From Bacteroidota bacterium (GTDB taxonomy: Bacteria > Bacteroidota > Bacteroidia > 2-12-FULL-35-15): a stretch of DNA of 64,000 bases. The notes beneath the pieces were generated by a model. It was not told the origin of the DNA and searched no databases. It saw only the letters and a program-made list of their open reading frames with translations. The stretch spans positions 372,001 to 436,000 of the forward strand of contig CANNHN010000001.1 of the NCBI GenBank assembly GCA_947504725.1, written 5' to 3'. Shown here in pieces: positions 24,811 through 32,617 of the stretch (position 1 is the first letter of the stretch; the number at the start of each line of letters is the position of its first letter). The translations under genes were made by a program, and so were the position numbers.

Positions 24811-25371
24811 TTACTTCTCTCCATTCTTCTTCTTGAATTCTTTTATCAAATCTTCATCTGATTTACCAAGATTTTCAATGGATGATTTCGCATCTTTTGC
24901 ATACGAACTTTCTGGATATCGTTTAATCAAATCTTCGTATACTATTTTTGCTTTATCATCTTCATTCAAGTAATGATCAAGTATGGAAGCTTCTAGAAAT
25001 AGACTTTCTTGTACTAATTTATAAGTTGGATATTTTTCAGCAATCGTTTTGTAATTACTGTATGCTTGTGGATATTGTTGGAGTGCAGTTAAAATTTCGG
25101 CCGACTTAAAAACAAAATCAGGAGTAACTGAGTCGCTTGGATACTTTTTAGAATATTGAAAATAGGCTTGAAGTGCTTTAGCTGCAATGGTATTATTAAT
25201 TTCTTCCGACTTATGCATTTCAGTTTCTAAACTATCGATTTGATGCAACAATATCACCTTAGGATCAAGATCCAAAATCGACTCTTCAATTACTTTTGGT
25301 TCATTACTGCCACAAGATACTAAAGTGAATAACGCAATCGAGGCAACTAAAAAATTTATGCTATTTCTCAT
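24811..25371 (-). CDS. Tetratricopeptide-repeat lipoprotein
   Basis: 186 residues from the ATG at 25371, which puts a lipobox (LFTLVSC) in the right place; a longer frame to 25416 would bury it. After the Cys, residues about 55-170 form three or four TPR-like helical hairpins (YFQYSKKYPSDS, AYSNYKTIAEKYPT, KIVYEDLIKRYPESSYAKDA), resembling BamD/CpoB-type envelope adaptors. It follows def after 48 bases. Role unknown; an envelope scaffold is likely. Confidence 0.82.
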   Translation of the reverse strand: MRNSINFLVASIALFTLVSCGSNEPKVIEESILDLDPKVILLHQIDSLETEMHKSEEINNTIAAKALQAYFQYSKKYPSDSVTPDFVFKSAEILTALQQYPQAYSNYKTIAEKYPTYKLVQESLFLEASILDHYLNEDDKAKIVYEDLIKRYPESSYAKDAKSSIENLGKSDEDLIKEFKKKNGEK

Positions 25372-25419
25372 TTTTGATATTCCTTCTATGGTATTAGTGA
25401 ATACTGCGTATTTCATAAT

Positions 25420-26019
25420 TTATTTATTTGGAAAACGCATTTTATAAGTGACACTTACTTTTCCTTTTGAAATATCATTTAATTTGCCTTTTAATAATCT
25501 TCTTCTTAAAGGACTAATTCTATCAGTAAAAAGCTTCCCTTCAATGTGATCGTATTCGTGCTGAATGACACGTGCAGCAATGCCTTCGTAAGTTTCTTTA
25601 ATAAAATTAAAATCTGCATCGTAATATTCAATGTAAATTTTTGGTTTACGATAAACATCTTCACGAATTTTTGGAATACTTAAACAACCTTCGTTGAACG
25701 ACCAAATTTCACCTTCTTCTTCTATTATAGTTGCATTAATAAATGCTTTAGAAAGTTTTCCTAATTGTTCGCGTTCTTGTGCCGTATATTCATCTTCTTC
25801 ATCTTCATCACGTTCGCCATTTACAAAAGGTGTTGTGTCCACAATGAACAATCGTATTGCTTTTCCTACTTGCGGAGCGGCAATACCAACTCCAGAAGAA
25901 GCACGCATTGTTTCAAACATGTCTTTAATAAGCTGATCCAAACCAGGATAATCTTTTGAAACCTCTACCCCTACTTTCCTCAAAACGGGGTCTCCGTATG
26001 CTACAATCGGTAATATCAT
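25420..26019 (-). CDS. def: Peptide deformylase
   Basis: 199 residues. The three deformylase motifs are intact: GVGIAAPQVG near residue 43, EGCLSIP near 113 and QHEYDHIEGKLF near 155 (metal ligands Cys and two His, catalytic Glu). An acidic insertion (DEDEEDEY, about residue 76) is usual in this phylum. It removes the formyl group from nascent proteins. It lies 83 bases after ruvX on the same strand. Confidence 0.97.
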   Translation of the reverse strand: MILPIVAYGDPVLRKVGVEVSKDYPGLDQLIKDMFETMRASSGVGIAAPQVGKAIRLFIVDTTPFVNGERDEDEEDEYTAQEREQLGKLSKAFINATIIEEEGEIWSFNEGCLSIPKIREDVYRKPKIYIEYYDADFNFIKETYEGIAARVIQHEYDHIEGKLFTDRISPLRRRLLKGKLNDISKGKVSVTYKMRFPNK

Positions 26020-26102
26020 TTTATTAAATTTTAATGTATTATGTATAATGGAAGATGCTAAATGTAAATGGTTTTCATAATCCTTCCATCATACATCTTC
26101 CC

Positions 26103-26513
26103 TTATTTCTTGTTCATATAACTTTGCAAAATAATAGTAGCGCTAATTTCGTCTACCAATTCTTTATTCTGTCGCGCTTTCTTTTTTAATCCACTATCAA
26201 TCATTGTTTGAAACGCCATTTTCGATGTAAATCGTTCATCCATGCGCTCTACTTTAATTGCTGGAAACGTACGTTTTAGATGAACAACAAATGGTTCAAT
26301 AAATCGTGCCGAATCTGATGGTTCATTATTCATACGTTTGGGCTCTCCAACAACGATACATTCCACTTCTTCTTTGCTAATATACGTTTTCAAAAATTCA
26401 ATTAAATCTTGAGAATGTACAGTTGTTAAGCCAGTAGCAATAATCTGTAATGGATCTGTAACTGCAATTCCCACTCTTTTGCTTCCGTAATCTATTGCCA
26501 TTAACCTAGCCAT
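26103..26513 (-). CDS. ruvX: RuvX/YqgF family RNase H-fold nuclease
   Basis: 136 residues with MAIDYGSKRVGIAVTD at the N-terminus, VVGEPKR mid-way, ERMDERFTS near residue 92 and a final VDEISATIILQSY, giving the acidic active site. The family acts in pre-16S rRNA 5'-end maturation and is also described as a putative Holliday-junction resolvase. Divergent from dapD. A TACTTTTG box lies 4 bases before the ATG, implying a leaderless mRNA. Confidence 0.95.
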   Translation of the reverse strand: MARLMAIDYGSKRVGIAVTDPLQIIATGLTTVHSQDLIEFLKTYISKEEVECIVVGEPKRMNNEPSDSARFIEPFVVHLKRTFPAIKVERMDERFTSKMAFQTMIDSGLKKKARQNKELVDEISATIILQSYMNKK

Positions 26514-26517
26514 AATA

Positions 26518-26525
26518 CAAAAGTA
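26518..26525 (-). promoter_or_regulatory. Candidate -7 box of ruvX-def
   Basis: TACTTTTG (minus strand) matches TAnnTTTG and begins 5 bases from the start codon of ruvX, placing the transcription start at or next to the ATG. Confidence 0.45.
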
Positions 26526-26604
26526 GTAAAAAAGTGATTATGAAACTATGTAATTGAGTGATTAGGTGCTTCAGAATCGAGGTATTTTTAGCGCAAAAAA
26601 AGAA

Positions 26605-26612
26605 TATATTTG
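26605..26612 (+). promoter_or_regulatory. Candidate -7 box of dapD
   Basis: TATATTTG matches TAnnTTTG, 33 bases before the ATG at 26646. A T-rich stretch (26584-26589) sits near the -33 position but lacks a clear TTG. Confidence 0.45.
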
Positions 26613-26645
26613 CGAAGAATCTTTTTTAAGGAAATAATTAAAATT

Positions 26646-27455
26646 ATGATGCAATCTATTATCGAAGCTGCTTGGGATAACCGAGAATTATTAAAGGAAG
26701 AAAAAACTCAAAATACCATTCGTGAAGTGATTGAAATGCTTGACAAAGGTAAATTGCGTGTTGCAGAACCAAAAGGAGCTGAATGGCAAGTAAACGAATG
26801 GATTAAAAAAGCAGTGATTATGTATTTCCCTATACAAAAAATGGAAACCATTGAGGTGGGCATTTTTGAGTATCATGATAAAATGAAATTGAAAACCAAT
26901 TATGCCGAATTAGGCATTCGTGTTGTTCCCAATGCTGTTGCCCGTTACGGAGCATTTTTAGCAAAAGGTGTAATCATGATGCCGAGTTATGTCAACATTG
27001 GAGCTTATGTAGATAGTGGAACAATGGTAGATACTTGGGCAACTGTTGGTTCATGTGCACAAATTGGAAAAGATGTGCATTTGAGTGGTGGTGTTGGAAT
27101 TGGTGGAGTTCTAGAACCTGTGCAAGCGGCTCCTGTTATTATTGAAGATGGTTGTTTTATTGGATCTCGTTGTATTGTAGTGGAAGGTGTTCACGTTCAA
27201 AAAGAAGCGGTACTTGGTGCAAACGTAGTATTGACTAAATCAACTAAGATTATTGATGTGACTGGAAGCGAACCAAAAGAATATAAAGGTTTTGTTCCAA
27301 CTCGCTCCGTTGTAATTCCAGGTTCGTACACCAAAAAATTTCCTGCTGGAGATTTTCAAGTTCCTTGCGCAATCATAATCGGGACACGTAAAGAAAGTAC
27401 CGACCTAAAAACATCTCTTAACAATGCGTTGAGAGAATATGATGTAGCCGTATAA
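26646..27455 (+). CDS. dapD: 2,3,4,5-tetrahydropyridine-2,6-dicarboxylate N-succinyltransferase
   Basis: 269 residues from the ATG at 26646 (a second ATG follows directly). The frame reaches back to a TTG at 26610, but that region holds the -7 box. The family start MQSIIEAAWDNRELL, the core VVPNAVARYGAFLAKGVIMMPSYVN region (hexapeptide beta-helix, about residues 95-200) and PGSYTKKFP near the end identify DapD. It uses succinyl-CoA in the succinylase branch of diaminopimelate/lysine synthesis. dapB lies elsewhere in the window (46251). Confidence 0.96.
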   Translation: MMQSIIEAAWDNRELLKEEKTQNTIREVIEMLDKGKLRVAEPKGAEWQVNEWIKKAVIMYFPIQKMETIEVGIFEYHDKMKLKTNYAELGIRVVPNAVARYGAFLAKGVIMMPSYVNIGAYVDSGTMVDTWATVGSCAQIGKDVHLSGGVGIGGVLEPVQAAPVIIEDGCFIGSRCIVVEGVHVQKEAVLGANVVLTKSTKIIDVTGSEPKEYKGFVPTRSVVIPGSYTKKFPAGDFQVPCAIIIGTRKESTDLKTSLNNALREYDVAV

Positions 27456-27462
27456 TGGGAAA

Positions 27463-27490
27463 GGGAAGATGGAAGATGGAAGATGGAAAC
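27463..27490. repeat. GGAAGAT tandem repeat, three units
   Basis: Three consecutive GGAAGAT heptamers follow the dapD stop. A six-unit version lies after the YrdC gene at 29308. Confidence 0.8.
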
Positions 27491-27518
27491 GGTATGTTTT
27501 ATAATTTAAATTGAGACA

Positions 27519-28502
27519 TTGAAATTTTTAATCATACAAACTGCCTTTATTGGTGATGTGATTTTGGCAACTGCAGTTGCTGAGAAATTACATCAACAAT
27601 ATCCTGATGCTCAAATTGATTTTGTTTTGCGAAAGGGAAATGAATCCTTACTATCAAATCATCCGTTTATAAAAACTGTTTTTGTTTGGGATAAAAAGCA
27701 AGGGAAAATTAAAAACCTATTTTCTATCACAAAACAAATTCGTGCAAACAAATACGATAGCGTTATCAATCTGCATCGCTTTGCCAGCTCCGGCATCATT
27801 GCTGGTTTTTCGGGCGCTAAAGAAATAATCGGTTTCGATAAAAATCCACTTTCTTTTTTATTTTCTAAAAAAATGAAGCATGAAATTGGGACAGGAATTC
27901 ATGAAGTGGAACGCAATCAATTATTAATTCAACATTTGACTGATAAGTCTTTTGCAAAGCCAAAACTTTATCCAACTGCGACTAATTTTGAATCCATAAA
28001 AAAATACAAAACAAATTCTTTTGTATGCCTCGCTCCTACTTCTGTGTGGTTCACAAAACAATATCCAAAAGAAAAATGGATTGAACTCTGCGACCAACTG
28101 CCAAAAGAGTTAACCATTTATTTACTTGGTGCTCCGAATGATGATAAAGCTTGCGAAGAAATTAAATCGAGTTCAAAAAATGCGAACATTGTTAATCTTG
28201 CTGGCAAATTAAGCTTTCTAGAATCAGCCGCATTGATGAAAGATGCCGCAATGAATTATGTAAATGATTCTGCTCCAATGCATATAGCTTCCGCCATGAA
28301 TGCAAAAACAACCGCTATTTATTGTTCAACCGTTCCAGCTTTTGGATTTGGTCCATTGGCGGAGAATGCTAAAATCATAGAAACAATAGAAAAGTTAACC
28401 TGCCGTCCATGCGGTTTGCACGGACATAAAGCTTGTCCTGAAGGCCATTTCAAATGTGCTTTCTCTATTGAGACTAGTGAATTACTGAATCGTCTATCCT
28501 AA
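27519..28502 (+). CDS. Glycosyltransferase family 9 (ADP-heptose:LPS heptosyltransferase type)
   Basis: 327 residues from a TTG start at 27519. GT-9 marks: KFLIIQTAFIGDVILATAV at the N-terminus, YVNDSAPMHIASAM near residue 247 (nucleotide-sugar binding) and a C-terminal Cys-rich CRPCGLHGHKACPEGHFKC segment. It probably adds heptose or a related sugar to lipopolysaccharide core at the cytoplasmic face of the inner membrane. Confidence 0.9.
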   Translation: MKFLIIQTAFIGDVILATAVAEKLHQQYPDAQIDFVLRKGNESLLSNHPFIKTVFVWDKKQGKIKNLFSITKQIRANKYDSVINLHRFASSGIIAGFSGAKEIIGFDKNPLSFLFSKKMKHEIGTGIHEVERNQLLIQHLTDKSFAKPKLYPTATNFESIKKYKTNSFVCLAPTSVWFTKQYPKEKWIELCDQLPKELTIYLLGAPNDDKACEEIKSSSKNANIVNLAGKLSFLESAALMKDAAMNYVNDSAPMHIASAMNAKTTAIYCSTVPAFGFGPLAENAKIIETIEKLTCRPCGLHGHKACPEGHFKCAFSIETSELLNRLS

Positions 28503-28520
28503 ATCATTTCTCATTTAGAA

Positions 28521-28628
28521 CGTCATTGCGAGTCACGGACCGAGAATCGGGACGGGATGTGGCAATCTTGCCCAATTGTGACTATTCTCCCCATCGTGAG
28601 AGATTGCTTCACTTCGCTCGCAATGACG
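28521..28628. repeat. CGTCATTGCGAG...CTCGCAATGACG inverted-repeat element, copy A
   Basis: A 108-bp element bounded by CGTCATTGCGAG (28521-28532) and its exact inverse CTCGCAATGACG (28617-28628). Its left part matches, in inverted orientation, the right part of copy B at 39649. It lies between the GT9 and yrdC genes and has no coding capacity. Confidence 0.85.
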
Positions 28629-28687
28629 CTCCGTAATAATCATCGAACTCAAAACAATTTGCAATTGCATAAATTTGTATCTTCGTT

Positions 28688-28713
28688 GTCATCCCGAGCG
28701 GAGTCGAGGGACG
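28688..28713. repeat. GTCATCCCGAGCGGAGTCGAGGGACG repeat fragment
   Basis: A GTCATCCCGAGCGGAGTCGA element plus GGGACG just 11 bases before the yrdC ATG. It belongs to the broad GTCATnCCGA family of intergenic repeats and probably contributes the 5' leader of this gene. Confidence 0.6.
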
Positions 28714-28724
28714 TTATCTGTATC

Positions 28725-29288
28725 ATGGAAGAAGAAATAAAAAACGCTTTAGAAGTATTACGCAAAGGAGGAACGATTTTGTATCCTACCGATACCGTTT
28801 GGGGAATTGGCTGTGATGCAAGAAACAAAGAAGCTGTAAATAAAATCTTCAAAATAAAACAACGTGCCGAATACAAAAGCATGGTGGTTTTAGTCTGTGA
28901 CGATAAAATGGTAAACCGATATGTGAAAGAAGTTCCTGCAGTTGCTTGGGATTTAATTGAAACTGCAGAAGAACCGTTAACACTTATTTATCCTGATGGA
29001 AGAATGTTGGCAGAAAATATTATTGCTGCCGATGGAAGTGTTGGTATCCGAATAGTAAAGGATGAATTCTGCAAAAATCTGATTCATAAATTTGGGAAAC
29101 CAATAGTTTCAACATCTGCAAACGTAAGTGGTGAAGCCTCTCCCAACTCGTTCAATGATATCAAACTAGACATCATGAACAAAGTAGATTACATTGTGAA
29201 TCTGCGACAAAAAGAAGTAAACAATACGAAGCCTTCTACAATTATTAAGATTGCGATGAATGGAGAGATTAAAATAATTAGGAAGTAA
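28725..29288 (+). CDS. L-threonylcarbamoyladenylate synthase (YrdC/Sua5 family, short form)
   Basis: 187 residues from the ATG at 28725. The frame is open further upstream to 28557, but that part is only repeat DNA. YrdC features: GGTILYPTDTVWGIGCDA near residue 15, KIKQRAEYKSMVVLV near 42, and IVSTSANVSGEASP near 130. It makes the threonylcarbamoyl-AMP used for t6A at tRNA position 37. There is no C-terminal Sua5 domain. miaA, another position-37 enzyme, is 3 kb away. Confidence 0.92.
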   Translation: MEEEIKNALEVLRKGGTILYPTDTVWGIGCDARNKEAVNKIFKIKQRAEYKSMVVLVCDDKMVNRYVKEVPAVAWDLIETAEEPLTLIYPDGRMLAENIIAADGSVGIRIVKDEFCKNLIHKFGKPIVSTSANVSGEASPNSFNDIKLDIMNKVDYIVNLRQKEVNNTKPSTIIKIAMNGEIKIIRK

Positions 29289-29307
29289 CTAGGTGACTAG
29301 GGAAAAG

Positions 29308-29356
29308 GGAAGATGGAAGATGGAAGATGGAAGATGGAAGATGGAAGATGGAAAAA
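29308..29356. repeat. GGAAGAT tandem repeat, six units
   Basis: Six perfect GGAAGAT heptamers followed by GGAAAAAG. Copy number differs from the 27463 site (three), as expected for slippage. Confidence 0.85.
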
Positions 29357-29438
29357 GTGATAAGGTTATTGAGTTATAAAAGGAATTAAGAAATAAAATA
29401 ATTGCATCTGCTTACTCTGCGAGTAAAAATTACATACT

Positions 29439-30869
29439 TTGAAAACCAAATTAACCCACCCTATATTTAAAATCATTTCGGAAGCTGCTGATGAAATGAA
29501 TCTTTCTGCTTATGTCATTGGCGGATGGGTGCGTGATTTGCATCTGAATCGTCCTTGTAAAGACATTGATATTGTTGCCATTGGTCCGGAAGATGCAGAA
29601 CGCAAAATCGGAATTGAATTGGCTAAGGCAGTTGCAAAAAAGCTAGGAAATAAATTTCATGTCAATGTTTACAAAAATTTCGGTACTGCTCAAATTGTAT
29701 ATGAAGATTACGACATTGAATTTGTAGGTGCCAGAAAAGAATCCTACCGCTCCGAAAGTCGCAACCCGATTGTAGAAAACGGAACGCTTGAAGATGATCA
29801 AAATCGCAGGGATTTTACTATTAATGCGTTGGCGATTTCGTTGAATTCAAAAACATATGGCGAACTATTAGATCCCTTTGATGGATTGAAAGATATGGAA
29901 GGGGGTATAATTCGTACACCATTAAATCCTGATATTACTTATTCGGACGACCCGTTGAGAATGATGCGTGCCATTCGTTTTGCAACTCAGTTGAATTATA
30001 CAATTGAAGAAAGTTCCTTAGCAAGTATTTCGAAAAATAAAGAACGAATCAAAATCATTTCGAAAGAGAGAATAACAGATGAAATGAATAAAATCATTTT
30101 ATCGAAAACTCCGTCTATCGGATTTAAAATTTTGTTTGATACGGGATTACTGCATTTCATCTTCCCTGAAATGGTGGCATTGCAAGGTGTTGAAATTAAA
30201 AACGGAAAAGGTCACAAAGATAATTTCTATCATACGTTGGAAGTGTTGGATAACATTTGTAAAACAACGGACGACTTATGGCTACGTTGGGCTGCGATTT
30301 TACACGACATCGCAAAACCGCCAACCAAACGTTTTGAACCAGAACACGGCTGGACCTTTCACGGACACGAAGATAAAGGTTCTAGAATGGTGCCGAAGAT
30401 TTTCGAAAGTCTGAAATTGCCCTTGAATGAAAAAATGAAGTACGTACAAAAATTAGTGCTTCTTCATTTACGTCCGATTGTATTAGCAAAAAGTGAAATT
30501 ACAGATAGCGCTGTTAGAAGATTGCTTTTTGAAGCAGGCGATGATATTGATGATTTGATGAAATTGTGTGAAGCCGATATCACTTCCAAAAACGAATACA
30601 AAGTTCAGAAATACATGAAGAACTTTGAACTGGTGCGTCAGAAATTAAAAGAAGTAGAAGAAAAAGACAATATCCGAAACTGGCAGCCACCAATAAGCGG
30701 AGAAGATATCATGAAAATATTCAATATTCCTGCTGGTAAAGAAGTCGGGATAATTAAATTGGCGATAAGAGAAGCGATACTAGATGGCGTTATCAAAAAT
30801 AACATTGAGGAAGCTACAGAGTTTATGATCACTGAAGCAGCCAAACTCGGGTTCAAAGTTCAAAGTTAG
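29439..30869 (+). CDS. CCA tRNA nucleotidyltransferase / poly(A) polymerase family with HD domain
   Basis: 476 residues, TTG start at 29439. Polymerase beta-type head: YVIGGWVRDLHL (near residue 20), KDIDIVAIG (DxD metal site), RRDFTINALAIS and RMMRAIRFATQ. An HD domain follows (LHDIAKPP near residue 288, GHEDKGSRM). It adds or repairs the 3' CCA of tRNAs. The last five codons and the stop lie inside an intergenic repeat (30851 on), so the natural C-terminus has been replaced by repeat-derived FKVQS. Confidence 0.93.
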   Translation: MKTKLTHPIFKIISEAADEMNLSAYVIGGWVRDLHLNRPCKDIDIVAIGPEDAERKIGIELAKAVAKKLGNKFHVNVYKNFGTAQIVYEDYDIEFVGARKESYRSESRNPIVENGTLEDDQNRRDFTINALAISLNSKTYGELLDPFDGLKDMEGGIIRTPLNPDITYSDDPLRMMRAIRFATQLNYTIEESSLASISKNKERIKIISKERITDEMNKIILSKTPSIGFKILFDTGLLHFIFPEMVALQGVEIKNGKGHKDNFYHTLEVLDNICKTTDDLWLRWAAILHDIAKPPTKRFEPEHGWTFHGHEDKGSRMVPKIFESLKLPLNEKMKYVQKLVLLHLRPIVLAKSEITDSAVRRLLFEAGDDIDDLMKLCEADITSKNEYKVQKYMKNFELVRQKLKEVEEKDNIRNWQPPISGEDIMKIFNIPAGKEVGIIKLAIREAILDGVIKNNIEEATEFMITEAAKLGFKVQS

Positions 30870-30950
30870 AAAGTTTAAAGTTGGGGGCTATTGCTAAAAT
30901 TCAACCCTGAGTTCCAAAACTTTGAATTTTGAACTTTCTAACTTTAAACT
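30851..30950. repeat. TTCAAAGTTCAAAGTTAGAAAGTT inverted repeat
   Basis: Left arm 30851-30882 and right arm 30918-30950 pair imperfectly (shared core AAAGTTAGAAAGTT). A related sequence occurs before lepB at 47028-47055. It may act as terminator for the CCA enzyme gene. Confidence 0.65.
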
Positions 30951-31021
30951 AACATATTATTTCGTATTTTTATAACCTTAAATAGGTCTACTCACATTTC
31001 ATAACTGATAATTAAATTAGC

Positions 31022-31669
31022 ATGGCTGTTTACCGCTTTCGAGTAACATTTGAAGATAACGAAGAAGTTTATCGCGAGATAGAAATAAAATCCGTTCAAA
31101 ATTTTGAGGATTTTCATAATATTATTGTTCAATGCATTGGATTCGACAACTTGCACGATGCATCTTTTTTTATAAGTGACGATCTTTGGAGAAAAGGCGA
31201 TGAAATAGGTTTGCGCCCTTTGAGTGAAGATGACGTGGAGAAATTAAAAAGAAGAGATTTACCCGTTAAAAAACAAATGAATAAATGCAAGTTGGCATCA
31301 ATGATTGACGACCCGCATCAAAAATTTGTTTATGTATATGATCCAAAAGCAGCATGGACATTCATGGTGGAATTGGTGAAAATATTATTAGACGATCCGA
31401 AAGGTACATTCCCGAAAGTAACGAAGACCTTTGGAGAATCACCAAAACAACACATTGTTAGCAATATTCCTCCGCCAGTTGATGAAGATGAGTTTGATGA
31501 AGACGAACCACACGCAGATGATGATGCTTATGTAAATGCACATGCAGAAGACGAAACGGCTTTACTAGAAGGTGAAGAAGGAGAAGACGATGCAGAAGAA
31601 GAAGCACACGATGATGAAGAAATGCATGACGATGATGCTCACGAGGAAGTTTCGGGTGACGAAGATTAA
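31022..31669 (+). CDS. pRiA4b ORF-3-like domain protein with acidic tail
   Basis: 215 residues. Residues 1-150 match the plasmid pRiA4b ORF-3 / IS1096 passenger domain (VYRFRVTFEDNEEVYREIEI, FDNLHDASFFISDD, VYVYDPKAAWTFMVEL). From about residue 152 the chain is almost only Asp, Glu, Ala and His (over half acidic), giving a long disordered acidic tail. Despite the name it is a stable chromosomal gene in Bacteroidota, often beside miaA as here (9 bases). Function unknown. Confidence 0.85.
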   Translation: MAVYRFRVTFEDNEEVYREIEIKSVQNFEDFHNIIVQCIGFDNLHDASFFISDDLWRKGDEIGLRPLSEDDVEKLKRRDLPVKKQMNKCKLASMIDDPHQKFVYVYDPKAAWTFMVELVKILLDDPKGTFPKVTKTFGESPKQHIVSNIPPPVDEDEFDEDEPHADDDAYVNAHAEDETALLEGEEGEDDAEEEAHDDEEMHDDDAHEEVSGDED

Positions 31670-31678
31670 TTAAAATTC

Positions 31679-32581
31679 ATGCTTAATAATTCTCTTATTG
31701 TACTTGTTGGTCCAACTGCCATTGGCAAGACTGCTGCAAGTATACATATTGCCGAAGCTTTCAATTGCCCCATTGTTTCTGCGGATTCCCGACAGTTTTT
31801 TAAAGAGATGAGTATTGGCACAGCAAAACCTAGTGCTGAAGAAATGCAAGGTGTTCCCCATTATTTTATCGATTCACATTCCATTACTGACGAATTCAAT
31901 GTTGGGAAATATGAAACAGAAGCGATTGCACTTTTGGATAACCTTTTTAAAACAAACGATACTGTTCTTTTAGTTGGTGGCTCAGGACTCTACATTGATG
32001 CAATCTGTAAAGGTTTTGATGTATTGCCAGAAGCAGATGCAGAAGTACGAACGAAGATAAATTCTTTGTTAGAAGAAAAAGGAATTGAAGCCTTGCAAGA
32101 ACTTTTAAAAGAACTAGATCCTGAATACTATTCAAAAGTAGATTTACAAAATCCGCAGCGAATGAGTCGTGCTTTGGAAGTTTGTTTAACTACTGGCGAG
32201 CCCTACTCTGCTTTAAGAAAAGGTAACATCAAAAAACGTGATTTCAATATCATTAAAATAGGATTGAATACGGAGCGTGAAATTTTGTACGAACGCATCA
32301 ACAAACGGGTTGACATCATGATGCAACAAGGACTGTTGGAAGAAGTAAAAAATCTCCTTCCAAAAAAACACCTGAATGCATTACAAACTGTCGGTTACAG
32401 CGAGCTGTTTGATTTCCTCGAAAACAAAACCGATTTAAACACAGCAGTTGATTCTATCAAACAAAACACACGAAAGTTCGCAAAGCGACAATTAACTTGG
32501 TTCCGCAGAGACGAAGAAATAAAATGGTTTGAACCAAATCAAGTCGAGGAAACAATAACATATATAAAAAAACGAATCTAG
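31679..32581 (+). CDS. miaA: tRNA dimethylallyltransferase
   Basis: 300 residues. P-loop VGPTAIGKTAAS near residue 10, SADSRQFFKEMSIGTAKPS near 37 and the QNPQRMSRALEV segment near 157 identify MiaA. It adds dimethylallyl to A37 of tRNAs reading UNN codons. The stop is immediately followed by a GC-rich repeat and then the MFS gene. Confidence 0.97.
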   Translation: MLNNSLIVLVGPTAIGKTAASIHIAEAFNCPIVSADSRQFFKEMSIGTAKPSAEEMQGVPHYFIDSHSITDEFNVGKYETEAIALLDNLFKTNDTVLLVGGSGLYIDAICKGFDVLPEADAEVRTKINSLLEEKGIEALQELLKELDPEYYSKVDLQNPQRMSRALEVCLTTGEPYSALRKGNIKKRDFNIIKIGLNTEREILYERINKRVDIMMQQGLLEEVKNLLPKKHLNALQTVGYSELFDFLENKTDLNTAVDSIKQNTRKFAKRQLTWFRRDEEIKWFEPNQVEETITYIKKRI

Positions 32582-32615
32582 TCCCCTCTCCATCTGGAGA
32601 GGGCTAGGGAGAGGC
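32582..32615. repeat. CCCCTCTCC...GGAGAGGG...GGGAGAGG palindromic repeat
   Basis: TCCCCTCTCCATCTGGAGAG then GGCTAGGGAGAGGCT, directly abutting the miaA stop and ending 2 bases before the MFS start codon. CTCTCC/GGAGAG forms a hairpin. Confidence 0.75.
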
Positions 32616-32617
32616 TC

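Noticed and set aside
26610-26645. TTG start for dapD
   Set aside because: It overlaps the candidate -7 box, and the family N-terminus is MQSIIEAAW.
28557-28724. N-terminal extension of the YrdC-family protein
   Set aside because: The open frame crosses two repeat elements; the family start MEEEIKNALEVLRKGG matches the ATG at 28725.
29308-29356. Possible CRISPR or binding-site array
   Set aside because: Seven-base perfect tandem without spacers; a simple sequence repeat.
31022-31669. Mobile element suggested by the IS1096 passenger domain name
   Set aside because: No transposase, inverted ends or target duplication; the gene sits in normal context beside miaA.
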